DNA of 64,000 nucleotides from positions 62,001 through 126,000 of the forward strand of contig JASBNA010000012.1 of NCBI GenBank assembly GCA_038087015.1, written 5' to 3'. The notes under the pieces are model-generated. The model was not told the DNA's origin, did not search any database, and saw only the letters and a program-made list of their open reading frames with translations. Of the stretch, positions 46,719 through 57,180 are shown one piece after another. Position numbers and translations under genes: made by a program. The DNA is from Cerrena zonata (Eukaryota; Basidiomycota; Agaricomycetes; Polyporales; Cerrenaceae). The first letter of the stretch is position 1; every line of letters begins with the position of its first letter.

Positions 46719-49700
46719 CTAACCACGACCACGTCGTCTGCGGTCGATAACACGTTCGACAACATGCTCATGAGAACCGTCAGGTGTAACCACCGGTCCG
46801 GGTTCTTCGTGTGCGCGAGAGGGAAAAAGGTCGTCGTTGTTGGCGATGAATGGTCGTAGGAGAGAAGCATGGAAGGTAGGGAAAATGTGGAGTCCATCCG
46901 GCAAGTCCAAGGTATAGGCGGATGAGTCTGGCCAAGCTTGTACTACCCGGAAAGGCCCGTCGTAGCGAACCATAAACTTTGCAACTCGGTGATCGCCGCG
47001 TTGCATAAACTCGCGTTGACGGTGGAAGGTGGAGAGGAGAACGCGATCTCCGACCTTGTAGACATTCTCCGGCGAGCGACCTTTGTTAGCATGGTAAGCC
47101 TGATCCGTTTTCGCTAGGAGCATATTATCCTGGGCTTCCATAACATCAGTCTCGATGTTGGACAACAAATCAGCGGCAGCTTTAGCATCGAGGTCGACAA
47201 CAAGAGGGGAACCCCTAGGTGGAGACACCAGAGGAGGGATAATGCGAGGTGAGCGGCCAAGATGTAGTTGGAAGGGAGTGAACCCAGTAGACGCGTTGAC
47301 AGTATTCATGTAATTAAAACGAACTAATGGCAATGCCCTAGCCCAACCCGTTTGGTTGCGAGCGACATGGAAGCGGAGGGACTGGACAACCGTCTTGTTA
47401 AAACGTTCACTTGAGCCGTCGGTCTCAGGGTGGTAGGAAGAAGACATCTTCAACGAAACACCAGTCAGGCGGTGCAAAGCCTTCCAGAAGCGAGAGATAA
47501 AAAGTTTGTCTCGATCTGAGACGATGTTTGAAGGTAAGCCGTTTTCGCAGTACCAGTGAGTGAAGAAAAGCAGAGCGAAGTCTTCAGCGGAGATGTCAGT
47601 CCGTGTGGGAATGGGACGGAAATCAGCTCCCAGGCGGTCCGACATAGTGCAGATAGCATTAAACCCACCATCTTCAGGTAAGGGACCGATGAAATCGATG
47701 GCGACACTCGAGCCGCGTTCGTCAGGGATAGGAAGGGGGTGAAGGGGACCAGTCGGCTTCTTAGACAGTGATTTATTACGTTGGCACTGCTCACAAGCAG
47801 GCAAATAGAGCGTCTCAAGCTCTTTGCGCATGTGTGGCCAGTAGAAAGACCCCCGGATAGCGGCGTAGGATTTATCCGAACCAAAGTGACCCAAAGAGTC
47901 GTGAGCCAAACGAAAAATGGTCTCACGCAGGTCACCAGTACGAGGGACGACAAGACGATCACCGACGTACAGCAGGCCGTTTATCACAGCCACACCGTTC
48001 CGCGATATACCATCAAGGTATCCCTTACGCAGCGCCGACAGCGAGGAGTAAACCCTAAGTTGATCCATCGTCAAACCATTCTTTTCTGAAGCCGAAGTCC
48101 TAGCGACTTCATCCCAGAGTAAGTCCGCTAGGCGAGAGGACCACTTGTCGTCATCATAACCACTACTCAGCTTTGTCAAGAAGGCCGGATCCGGAGCGAT
48201 ATGAGTAGCGGCAACAATGGGAACAACCTCATGTTTCCGACGAGACAGGGAGGCAGAGACAAGTCGAAGTGGGGCCACTGCAGCACAGGTGGCAGCATTC
48301 GCCATACCTGGATATCGAGACATAGAGTCCGCAGGAGTGTTGTCCACGCCAGGCAGGTAGACGATTTCGTAGTCATATTGTGATAGTAGTTCAGACCACC
48401 GAGCCTGTCGTCGAGAAAGCAGTTTCTGAGTGCTGAAGTTTTCAAGAGTGCGGTGATCGGTGAAGACAGTAATAGGGACTCCGATGAGATCGACACGCCA
48501 CTTCTTCAAGGCACGTATGATGGAGAGCATCTCCTTTTCGTGGACAGGATAATTGAGTTCGGCGCCCTTGAGTTGTTGCGACTCGAACGCCACAGGCCGA
48601 GCAGTTTCAAGGGTAGGACCGTAGGTGAGGACAGCCCCAGTGCAGTAATCACTAGCGTCGCAGGAGACAAATATTTTGTTGTCGCCCATATTCCGGTGGT
48701 CGATGACAGTGAGGCATTCACGGCTGGTCACTAGAGTCTTAATCGCTTCGAAGGCAATCGTGTGAGCGGGTGTCCAGTGATAAGCTCGCTCGGCTTCCTT
48801 GGTGGTGAGCGGGTTCAGTAACGCCGTGTGTTGAGCAAGCGCAGGTAGGAAATTCGAGATGTATCGTACTAGACCCAGGAAAGCCCTAACCTCAGTAGGC
48901 GTCCTAGGTATTGGCCAATCCATAATTCGTTGGACCTTCTTACCATCGGCCTCAATGCCACGTTGGGAAATGTGGTGTCCTAGGAAGTCGAGCTCATAAC
49001 AAAACAGTGAGGTCTTCTTGGGTGAACAGAACAGTGAGTCGTTCTTCAAGGCCTGTAGGACCAAGGCAACGTTAATACGATGTTCCTCTAAACTGTTAGA
49101 CCAAACAATGATATCGTCGAGGTAGACATGGCAAATTTTACCGATGTAAGGACGTAAAGCCGCAAACATTCGACGTTGATGTGTCGCAGGTGCATTGGAG
49201 AGACCTTGCGGCATCGCTGGCCATTCATAGGCTCCAAAAGGAGTAGCTACAGCAGTTAGACCGATGTCATCGGGATGCATTTTCGTCTGAAAAAAAGCAT
49301 TCGTCATGTCCATCTTACCCCAGATCTTCCCCCGCCCGCAGTCGGCGAGGATTTCCTGTACAGTGGGTAGGGAGTGACGATCGGGTACAGTGTTGCTATT
49401 GAGTATGCGGTAATCGTTGACCCAACGAGGCTGAGAATTTGGATCCGACTTGGGAATGAGGAAGGAGGGCGACGCATATGGACTAGAAGAAGGTCGAATA
49501 CGACCGGCAGCGAGATGCTCCTCAAGCATCGAAAGCCAGACGTCACGGAGCTGTTTGGGGCAACTGTAAGTACGTCGACTGATGATCTTGTTCGCGTCGA
49601 TGAGTCGAATTCGGTGATAGACGTTGTTAGGGAGGCTATCGCAGTGGGGAATATCGTCAGGGAAGCACTCGGGAAAACGAGCCCTCATGGCTGCGTCTTC

Positions 49701-50357
49701 TTTAGCAAGTCGATCGAGCGAGGCCAGCACCTTGATCCGACTTTTGATGGCAGCAATGACAGTAATTTCCTTTGTGACAAAGGGGGGAGGTAAGTTCGAA
49801 CGTAGGTGCAACTCACGGATAACATCTCGTTGAAATCCACGAATCGCATTCTGGTCGAGTTGGTATTCCTCAAAAGAGAGGCAAGCAGCATCTTGCTGAG
49901 CAAGGAATGTGTCGCGGTTAAGTGTACGACGTTGGTCGATAGTGAGAGGAAGTGTGGTAGGGCCAGGACCTGGAAGTAAAATGTCGATTCCCGATGGTTT
50001 GTGGATGCAAGTTCGAAGTTCATGATCAACAACGATCTTATTTCGTGCAAGCCACGGCATACCGAGAATGACAGGAACAAACAGGTCGGGAACAACAATT
50101 GCACGGATGGTGCATGCGACGAAGGACATATCAGGCGACGAAACACGTAATTTAACCCACTCTACTCCATTCTGAGAGTCTCCATCCCTTCCCCATGCTG
50201 CGCCCATGACAAACGGCTGATGTAGTTTTCGATGACGGAGACCAAGTTCGGAGACGATATCGTCTCTAATCAGAACTGTGGTACAACCGTTGTCAATAAG
50301 CATGTCTGTAGGAAGAGAAAAGGAGGAGGAGGAGTGAACGATGGCGGGCCAAATCAT
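46719..50357 (-). CDS. Gypsy Pol polyprotein (PR-RT-RH-IN), truncated chromodomain
   Basis: About 1212 residues from the first Met, in one open frame. The protease has MLIDNGCTTVLI, with DNG where most have DSG or DTG. The reverse transcriptase has PSFLIPKSD, RWVNDYRILN and the catalytic YLDDIIV. RNase H begins VSCDASDYCTGAVL and includes ELNYPVHEKEML and FTDHRTLE. The integrase has a HHCC zinc finger (H..LGHFG to CEQCQRN), then AIDFIGPL, IVSDRDKLF and YHPETDGSSERFNKT. A chromodomain start (VVERVIDRRRRGRG) is cut by a TAG. The same frame continues for 39 more residues (QYLVTWKGYGPDHNQWMPGR and on) to a TAA at 46599. The frame is also open upstream to the Gag stop at 50496. Confidence 0.93.
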   Translation of the reverse strand: MIWPAIVHSSSSFSLPTDMLIDNGCTTVLIRDDIVSELGLRHRKLHQPFVMGAAWGRDGDSQNGVEWVKLRVSSPDMSFVACTIRAIVVPDLFVPVILGMPWLARNKIVVDHELRTCIHKPSGIDILLPGPGPTTLPLTIDQRRTLNRDTFLAQQDAACLSFEEYQLDQNAIRGFQRDVIRELHLRSNLPPPFVTKEITVIAAIKSRIKVLASLDRLAKEDAAMRARFPECFPDDIPHCDSLPNNVYHRIRLIDANKIISRRTYSCPKQLRDVWLSMLEEHLAAGRIRPSSSPYASPSFLIPKSDPNSQPRWVNDYRILNSNTVPDRHSLPTVQEILADCGRGKIWGKMDMTNAFFQTKMHPDDIGLTAVATPFGAYEWPAMPQGLSNAPATHQRRMFAALRPYIGKICHVYLDDIIVWSNSLEEHRINVALVLQALKNDSLFCSPKKTSLFCYELDFLGHHISQRGIEADGKKVQRIMDWPIPRTPTEVRAFLGLVRYISNFLPALAQHTALLNPLTTKEAERAYHWTPAHTIAFEAIKTLVTSRECLTVIDHRNMGDNKIFVSCDASDYCTGAVLTYGPTLETARPVAFESQQLKGAELNYPVHEKEMLSIIRALKKWRVDLIGVPITVFTDHRTLENFSTQKLLSRRQARWSELLSQYDYEIVYLPGVDNTPADSMSRYPGMANAATCAAVAPLRLVSASLSRRKHEVVPIVAATHIAPDPAFLTKLSSGYDDDKWSSRLADLLWDEVARTSASEKNGLTMDQLRVYSSLSALRKGYLDGISRNGVAVINGLLYVGDRLVVPRTGDLRETIFRLAHDSLGHFGSDKSYAAIRGSFYWPHMRKELETLYLPACEQCQRNKSLSKKPTGPLHPLPIPDERGSSVAIDFIGPLPEDGGFNAICTMSDRLGADFRPIPTRTDISAEDFALLFFTHWYCENGLPSNIVSDRDKLFISRFWKALHRLTGVSLKMSSSYHPETDGSSERFNKTVVQSLRFHVARNQTGWARALPLVRFNYMNTVNASTGFTPFQLHLGRSPRIIPPLVSPPRGSPLVVDLDAKAAADLLSNIETDVMEAQDNMLLAKTDQAYHANKGRSPENVYKVGDRVLLSTFHRQREFMQRGDHRVAKFMVRYDGPFRVVQAWPDSSAYTLDLPDGLHIFPTFHASLLRPFIANNDDLFPSRAHEEPGPVVTPDGSHEHVVERVIDRRRRGRG

Positions 50358-50495
50358 GTGGGAGGATGATAAGGACGAGGGGGATACGCACTCATCAGAT
50401 GAAGAGTAATCATCGCCGGTGCTAAGGACGGATGTTGCAGCGACGGAGTGATTAACCTCCTGGAGGTCTTCAACTACCGCGACCTTGGCTGTCGG

Positions 50496-51605
50496 TCAGG
50501 AGTAAGGGGGTTTCACAGAGGGCGCTGTGGGCTCCGAGATGGGTCTGTAACCGACCGGTGAAGGGAAGTCATCTGGACAATTAGCTGAAACATGATTAAC
50601 GTTGAGCTTGCGGCACTTGAAACAACCATGATACTTCAGAATGAGGCGCTTTTCCTCATCCGTAAGTTTGGGGGGGCGGTTGCAAGTGGAGGATGAAGTC
50701 GAAGATGAAGAGGAAGGTTGGGTCGAATGTGACTGTGAATGAGAGGAGGACGAACGTCCGGCTGAACGGTGCGCAGCCTGTGCTGCAATGACAGAATTTA
50801 CTCGAGCGTCCATGCGTGCACGATCCTTGACGCGTTGAGCATCGACCCGAGTCAGTGCTTCCTTCCAATCCTTGAAGTCGAGGATGTTCCGAGTAGCGTC
50901 CAAGTTGCAAGCGTCGCGGACATCATCACAAGCGTTAGCAGTGATCTGGGCACGAAGGCGTACGTCGTCGAAGTGGAACGCCGTTCCTTTTAGCAACGTG
51001 TTCTTCTTCTCCAAGGTTATTACCCAATCTTCGAATAGGTTACTTTCGAATTGTTGAGATCGAATGATATGCGTGACAATTTCGGCTTCCCAGCCGGTGT
51101 TCAACCAACGCTTCTTCATACAAATGACGAACTCTGGGAAAGTGAGCAAGTCGAAAGTGTCGCAATCAGTCATGTACCAGTCCTGTACGAGCGGGTCCTG
51201 CAAACCCGTCGCAGCGGTGGCAACATGATCAGAAGCAAGCAGCTTCCTAGTCGTCTTGAAGTATTGAAGACACTTGTGAACCCAATCCGTGAGCGATTCG
51301 GGTTGAATTTTCCCAGAAGTCAAGATGGGGACGTTCTTGGGTGAAGCGATGACATAAGCGAGGTTCGTTGACATTGTGAGAGGTCGAGGGAAGTCGGCGG
51401 GGTGGTCAAAGTCGGACGATGAGTCCGTCGAGGAGTCGGAAAGGGGGGAGGGAGTGCGAGTAGGCAATAGATCCTCTACTTGACGGATGTCGTCAAGAGA
51501 TGGTACCGAAGAGAGGGGCGGGTAAGAAGAGGAAAGCGGAGACGACTCCTGACTGACAGAGACAGCGGCGGGCTCGTTGAAGGTGTTCAACGGAACAGCG
51601 GGCAC
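50496..51605 (-). CDS. Gypsy Gag
   Basis: Retrotransposon capsid protein that packages the RNA. A Ser/Pro-rich N-terminal part precedes the conserved region around LTDWVHKCLQYFKTTRK and the capsid-like LFEDWVITLEKKNTLLKGT. A Ser-rich linker then leads to a zinc knuckle CFKCRKLNVNHVSANC (CX2CX6HX4C, wider than the usual spacing). The nearest in-frame ATG is at 51374; the frame is open further upstream, so the true start is uncertain. It ends in TGA, in the same frame as Pol. Confidence 0.85.
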   Translation of the reverse strand: MPAVPLNTFNEPAAVSVSQESSPLSSSYPPLSSVPSLDDIRQVEDLLPTRTPSPLSDSSTDSSSDFDHPADFPRPLTMSTNLAYVIASPKNVPILTSGKIQPESLTDWVHKCLQYFKTTRKLLASDHVATAATGLQDPLVQDWYMTDCDTFDLLTFPEFVICMKKRWLNTGWEAEIVTHIIRSQQFESNLFEDWVITLEKKNTLLKGTAFHFDDVRLRAQITANACDDVRDACNLDATRNILDFKDWKEALTRVDAQRVKDRARMDARVNSVIAAQAAHRSAGRSSSSHSQSHSTQPSSSSSTSSSTCNRPPKLTDEEKRLILKYHGCFKCRKLNVNHVSANCPDDFPSPVGYRPISEPTAPSVKPPYS

Positions 51606-51738
51606 AGTAGAAACCGTGAGTTGGCTTCGGGTGATCGGCGACAGCGTGACAATGACGAAGGACAGACGATAACGGCGGCAGGCAATGTGTGTTCAACACA
51701 CAGAACAAATGATTCGGTGTGCGGTGTTAAAAAAAAAG

Positions 51739-51955
51739 TGTAAGCCTAGCGAGGCTTCACTAGAATCAGACGGAGATAACAGGCACAGAGTATCCTTTGT
51801 TAACGGAAGCGAAGGGGGGAGCGTGAGCTAAGGTTAACAAAGGGTCGGGGGCTCGACTATAAGTACGAGCCGGCATGCTGAGGTAATCGACGGGGAGAAT
51901 GGAAGTTGCCTAATTGGGAGGGAGTTTATGTGAGTTGTAACCCAGCAGGGTTACA
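51739..51955 (-). repeat. 5' LTR of the gypsy element
   Basis: Identical to the 3' LTR over all 217 bases. It drives the minus-strand transcript. Confidence 0.95.
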
Positions 51956-52711
51956 CAAACCCGTTATTGGTCAAGACGAACTCGCCCTCATCTGCCGCTT
52001 CCCAAAATCCAAGATAGTAATAGTCGCCTTGTGACCGGTAGGCTATAGCTTCGTAGTGCTTGAGATCAGGAGGAATATGGTAGATGCCTCTTGACCTAAT
52101 CATATTTGACACCTTCTCCACAGCTTCCTCACTGTGTATTAATATGTCTCGATGATCCGTGTCGAGGTAGTAGCGGAGAATATGGAGCCATGCTTCAATC
52201 GGTGTGCTAAGATGCTCCCGTTTCAAGAGCTCTTCTACCCAAGCATTTGCCTCATTGTTCATGGTGGGGTCGAAGTAAGTCTCTGGATAGGAGCGGTAGT
52301 GCATTACGAACATGAATTTTCTAAGATAGTTTACTTGTTCCCGACGCAGGTTGATTGTTGACGTAGTACAATCATAAACTTGTCTGATAACTGTTGCTGC
52401 GGCATTCTCCAGTACCGCAAGCTTCTTCTCCAGCTCGTCCACATCAACGGTGTTGCGTAAATCTCTGTACAGGTTCATCGTTCCGTACACATTATTGATG
52501 GGACGTTTGTCCAAGGATTGTGTCGCAACATCGTAATACCACATTGTCTGTAAATCAGACACGTGTTTCTTCTTCCGTGCTTTGCTGGACCTTTAGAGCA
52601 ATTTCTATCATTTAAACCCTTCAACACATCTCTAAGACAGTACATAGATGCTTACAAATGCGGTCCGGTTGCATAAAGTCTTAATATAAACCGGGGAATA
52701 TTATGCTGGTA

Positions 52712-53171
52712 CAGTACACTTGCTCATACTGCATATCGTCGGGAGACACCCTAACCCTATGCATTATGAGAAATATGTAATATGCAGCGGGCGCCTAAAA
52801 GATCATGTGATTAAGCGATAGCTTAATATCAATCTAAGCATGAGAATACACGAGAAAACTTATAATTCTAACATAGATTCAGGTGACAATCTCCGTAATA
52901 TGGTGATATATCATATTATATGCATTAATACTCATGATTTTGTGTCAGATCTTTGAAATACCTCAGGTGAAACATCCATTTTTGGAAGGTAAATACGTTC
53001 CCATCCCCCAAAATTGCTCCGTGGTAATGCATAATCGGCCCTCAAGGCTATGCATTATGCAATATGCACATTTCTTCCAAATTCCCCGCCTCCCGAGTTG
53101 GGACCCTCCACATTCCCATGCATTATGAGAATTATGCGGTATTACCATATGCGGTATGAGCAAGTGTACTG
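52712..53171. mobile_element. Tc1/mariner-like MITE, 460 bp
   Basis: Inverted ends CAGTACACTTGCTCATAC..GCATAT on both sides, flanked by TA dinucleotides (52710-52711 and 53172-53173). CAGT tips with a TA duplication fit Tc1/mariner/pogo-type MITEs. The inside is rich in ATGCATTATG-like motifs, some inverted. It lies inside an exon of the DUF4238-like gene; removing it with one TA restores the reading frame. Confidence 0.8.
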
Positions 53172-53239
53172 TACTGGTTTCTAGAGCGTGTTTTCTTTGA
53201 CGTCCCGTTTGTGGGAGACTTCAAAGAAGAGGTTGACAT

Positions 53240-53990
53240 GGTGTCCACAGAGAGAATACCATAAGTTCTTAGGCAGCGGACTACAGCATTGAAATATTGA
53301 AAGCTCAGGACTGAATAGAGAAGGAGGTTCGAAATCGTACGCACATGTTTCACAAGAAGGACGGTAATGGTTCAAAACTGAGCTTGGTCTTAGCAGCCTG
53401 TAGTACCTGGATATGGCTCGTAGCAAGTGCTCCCAGAGGTTTCGAGTCGAGCAGAAAGGATGTGACCGTGGTTGCGTGAGGCGGTGCAGGAGGTCATCTT
53501 CGCAGGGACAAACAACTTCAAACACCATCTTTTACCATGCTCAATGGCACGATATTCTGATTTTATCTGTATGTCCCCTCTCTTCGTCAACTTCTAATAA
53601 ATGTGATATGCATTCCTGGTAAACCCTCGATTTCTCTCTCTTTCTCGTGTTCGAGTCATATACGTGATCCAATCTAGCCTGTACTGTACATGGTAGCGAA
53701 TGTAATGAAACCTACATCACAATACACGTACTCGAAAGGAAATACAGGAATTTGATACCATCTCTCTCCACGTTTCTATGCTTTCACCGTCGTGGCAGCT
53801 AGAAAATGAAGGCCTGAAACAGAAGAAATTGAAGAGCTCGCAATGAATCTGGAACCTCATTTGTGAGAATAAGAGTTGGTGACGCCAGATAGTTCTACTG
53901 ACCGCATTGAGCCGAAACGAGCTGATCAATAGCTCCCGAGAGTTTCAAGAAAGTACAACAGTTAGACCGTCCCTTGTTCGTCGAAAGGAA
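53240..53990. other. No gene recognised
   Basis: Probably the upstream region of the DUF4238-like gene and some degenerate sequence; no supported frame. Confidence 0.35.
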
Positions 53991-53999
53991 ACCGTGACC

Positions 54000-54960
54000 T
54001 GGTAGGTCAAAGTTCAACATACGGATGTGATCTCGATACGAACAAGCGATACTAGAATGTTGCGCCAAGTAAACTAGAGAAGTCTTGATAACACGAGTCA
54101 CCTTCCGTTATCAAGAGGAACATCGGAGAGAGTCCTATTGGTCAGTTAATTGACCGGACATCCTCAAATGACACGACCAGGAGTTATTGGAGAGGTCTCT
54201 TGGTATCGCAAGTCATTATCCAACATATAGACGGATGTTGGAGAGATTCCCAGTAGCCAGCTTGTCGACCAGACATTGTCAGACGATACGACCGAGAGCC
54301 ATTGGGAATAAACGAGCCGAATACTGAGCGATCGACCGAGTTCAATTCAGTAAGATGGCGGCTTTCGCATGGCTTGAGGATGAAGGTGAGGCGCATCTAG
54401 AGGAGGGGGTCCATGCTCCATTTGCAGCACTGTACGACTACCGAAAGTAATCGATGGTTACTTAAGGAGGTGAGATATTATGTTGTGAGCGGGTACGAAT
54501 TGTACGAGTTCGTCAGGATAACGCACCAGGGGTGTACAGATATCCATACCCTAAGCCACTGGAAGGACTATATCCTCTGGACGACCACCAATACCCTTGA
54601 TCGAGTAAATAATCGAAGTTATTCTAGTTTCATTATGTATTTAAGAATCACGCTTACAACCAATGTCGACAAAGTTAATATCATAGTCACCTCTGTAAGA
54701 TGATGCACCATTAACTCACATGGATACATAGAAAACGAGTTCGAAGGAGGATAGTTTGTCTCCTACTATTGACTTTGATACGATGTAGGAAATTGGGGCT
54801 GGGTCGAAGGCGGCGTTTGACCATATGCAAATTGCAATGGAGTGGGCCGAATGATGTCCTACGGCGCCATTCGTGAATGGTTATCGATAAGGTGCTGGCA
54901 ACAGATGGGGAAGAAGCGACGGATTCGACTCGTCTACAGAGATAACCTGGAGCCATTGGA
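54000..54960 (-). pseudogene. Degenerate relic, family R1 copy 3
   Basis: The longest R1 relative. On the minus strand it shares the ACTATCCTCCTTC..GTTTTC block, CATCTTACAGAG, TTAACTTTGTCGACATTGG and a KLATGNLSNI frame with the copies at 10850, 28690 and 61230. Several stops. Confidence 0.42.
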
Positions 54961-55445
54961 ACTTGCGCGCGAGATGACAAAGACGAGCCACCGGTGAGGA
55001 GGAGAGGTAGGGGAAGGCCAGACCGGATAGCAAAACGTGGTGTACGCTATAAGAGAGCGACATCTTGGGATGTAGCACCATCGGGGTTAGCGGGATCAAG
55101 ACTGAAGTTCAAGACCTTAGGGAAGGTGTCGTCAATCTGTAAATGTAGAGGACAGCTCCGTTCAGAACGACAGAGACATTATATAAATAGAGACAATACG
55201 TAGAAGGCGCGGTGGTATCAATTCATGTTGTGAATGAACTCTGAGGTAAAAATGAGGGAAAGGGGTATGGACTCGGAATCGATAGGTCTTCGACGGGAAG
55301 AAGGCGGCGGCCTTAGCAGAGTTCATTAGTTAACATGGTCTGAAGAGGCTTGAGACATACATATAGTACCGAATTGTCGATGTATCAGAGAGTGAGCGAA
55401 GAGAAGCAAGCAAGAGTGAGCAACAGATGTAGCCGCTGACTCTCA

Positions 55446-55463
55446 TCGATCGGTGACGTCATC
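55446..55463 (-). promoter_or_regulatory. CRE-like dispersed motif, inverted copy
   Basis: TCGATCGGTGACGTCATC, the exact complement of the copy at 31447-31464. Confidence 0.4.
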
Positions 55464-55594
55464 AGTCCCAGACATCGACATCAGCCACTGCAGTAGCCCA
55501 GCACCCACCACTCACTCAGACAAGTCGTTCATTCGACCTCCATTACCACTACTACCACTTTCAACTCTCCCCATCCACACTCGACCCAGTTCAA

Positions 55595-55745
55595 TTACAT
55601 TAGCTAACATTGGCTTGATCGCCCTTACCCTCCGCGTTGACGAATGTTCCCAAGTTCTCTTCATCGACCTCGTCGTCCGCCATGTGTTCTCTTTCTCTCC
55701 TCAGTCATTTAACCACTCGTACATGTCTCTGTTCTCGGTCTTGTT
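55595..55745 (+). pseudogene. ZIP exon 5-like relic
   Basis: The frame IALTLRVDECSQVLFIDLVV resembles the ZIP exon LTLAVDEDFKILFVVLVFH. A minus-strand relative lies near 17900-18030. Not part of an intact gene. Confidence 0.35.
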
Positions 55746-55969
55746 TTGAATCGTTTTCAAATCACTGCTGTCCTCGATTTGGTGCACACAAGCAAGGGGA
55801 TTCCTCATTGACGTGTTCATTTCTCAAGCCGAATCGAAAAAGTGGTGCAAACTTGTTTACTCGATGCGACAGAAATTTGTTTCTCCCCACGGTACGTCAT
55901 GATCCGCCTCTTCTAACCTTCCCTCCTGATCAACATTAACAGTAGACGAAATGATACCAGTCCTCTTCT

Positions 55970-56540
55970 CCAATAAGAATATACGGCTGGACATCGCATG
56001 TCAAACAGAACATCGTACTATGCAGGTTCGAGGGCGTTCTCGACGAAATTGCAGAGAACAGCTTGGAAACTCTGCCTTACCACCTATGTCTCCCGAAAGT
56101 CAGCTTTACTGATGGACACCATAATGCTTCTTCGTCCGCCTCGTCCTGACATCCCCTCATGCACTCCCTAGTTGACTTGGCCTATCCGGGCCTCTTATCT
56201 GATGGCCATTTCTCTCTTGTTCTCAAGATTGATTCTATGATTCGGTCATACAGATTTTGGATCCGAACACCATCCCTACCACACTCTACTCGTACCAAGA
56301 CACAGGTTCATGGAACTACCTAGCCAGCCACTGATAAATGTCCAACAACCACCTGCAATGACTGCTGATTCTCGCTCTTACTAACCCTAGACACGGTGTA
56401 AACTCCTGATTCCGATGTATCGTGTTGCACGACAATTGAGCCGCCTTCATCCAATCCCTCGTATCTTGTCTATCAGGCGATCGTCGTGCCAGAAGTAACG
56501 TAACAATAAGACCTTCCATCTTATCTCGTGCTTGTGCAGT
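55970..56540 (+). repeat. Dispersed repeat family R3 copy 2
   Basis: Relative of 41950-42660: TATGCAGGTTCGAGGGCGTTCTCGACG, then CAACAACCACCTGCAATG, then a TGTATCGTGTTGCACGACA block. No intact frame. Confidence 0.4.
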
Positions 56541-57180
56541 CCAGTGACTAACTCTGGATGAAGCATCGCAGTATTCAATAGAATTATTGATTTAGTCCTG
56601 TCCTGATATTCACTTATGGCAAGATTTTCAAGTTTAAGTTTCATTCGGTGATGACGCTCCCCCATGGCAAAGGTGTCCACACCATCTACCTATTACGTGT
56701 ACGGACTCAAACACTGGAATTCGAGGACGATGTGTTGTATGAGCCATAGTCCTAACTCAATTGGCCTATTGCGGCCCGTCCCACCCATCGAACGACGTAT
56801 ATCGAGCGGCGTTCCTGCCGTGAAGACGATTTCCTATGTTCTGCAAACTGGAAAGAATCACAGACCGATGTTATCATAGGTCTCGGACAAGCAACGAGGT
56901 CTTTCACGGAAGCAACGCATTGATGAGTCCTCATGGTCTTCGTGAGTACTTCTCGTTTTGTCTATTCTGTTCTCGTCGCTAATCTCAATCTAGTATGCAG
57001 GCTTTTCCCCCGCTATATTGGCAATGTTTATCATTGAATCATATTGTAGATTTGAACTTCGCGCTCTGAGACCCTCCTTCAGATATCCTTGTAGTTCGCT
57101 AGTCTTCCTGTCAACGGAGGCACAATCTACTCGATCGTCATAACTGGATGAGATTTACTCCCTCTCCGTACTCTACCTGC
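56541..57180. other. No gene recognised
   Basis: Short frames only; nothing repeated elsewhere was noticed. Confidence 0.3.

Larger units (their letters stand above)
46194..51955 (-). mobile_element. Ty3/gypsy LTR retrotransposon (chromovirus type)
   Basis: 5762 bp with two 217-bp LTRs that I find identical base for base, flanked by the 5-bp duplication CAAAC (46189-46193 and 51956-51960). Coding runs on the minus strand: gag, then protease, reverse transcriptase, RNase H, integrase and chromodomain. A purine-rich tract (GGTGGGGAAGAG on the minus strand) directly precedes the 3' LTR. The sequence after the 5' LTR (CTTTTTTTTTAACACC) is not an obvious tRNA primer site. The identical LTRs imply a very recent insertion. 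Two in-frame stops interrupt an otherwise complete coding frame. Confidence 0.95.
44997..53239 (-). pseudogene. DUF4238-like gene, split by a MITE and a gypsy retrotransposon
   Basis: The start is MSTSSLKSPTNGTSKK at 53239. After removal of the MITE, NQ is followed by a frame containing HNIPRFILRLYATGP, the N-terminal signature of DUF4238 (N-Q-x-Y-I-P-R-F-x-L-R type). A 65-bp intron (52591-52655) leads to KARKKKHVSDLQTMWYYDVA. The frame runs to EFVLTNNGF, where the LTR element sits, and resumes with GLWEGIHTGF once the duplicated CAAAC is collapsed. It continues to LVNQLCS. After that the likely C-terminal part (44997-45728, containing RLWDYYSNIPSHDV) is in another frame, apparently by a one-base change near 45728. 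The family's function is unknown. Two transposons and probably a frameshift make this copy dead. Confidence 0.78.

Noticed and set aside
46449..46859. Frames opposite or beside the gypsy 3' end
   Set aside because: They overlap the chromodomain in other frames and disappear when the retrotransposon is annotated.
52710..53173. The MITE acting as a natural intron of the DUF4238-like gene
   Set aside because: The possible GT and AG at its edges (CCA/GTAC and ACCAG/C) would remove seven extra bases and break the frame.
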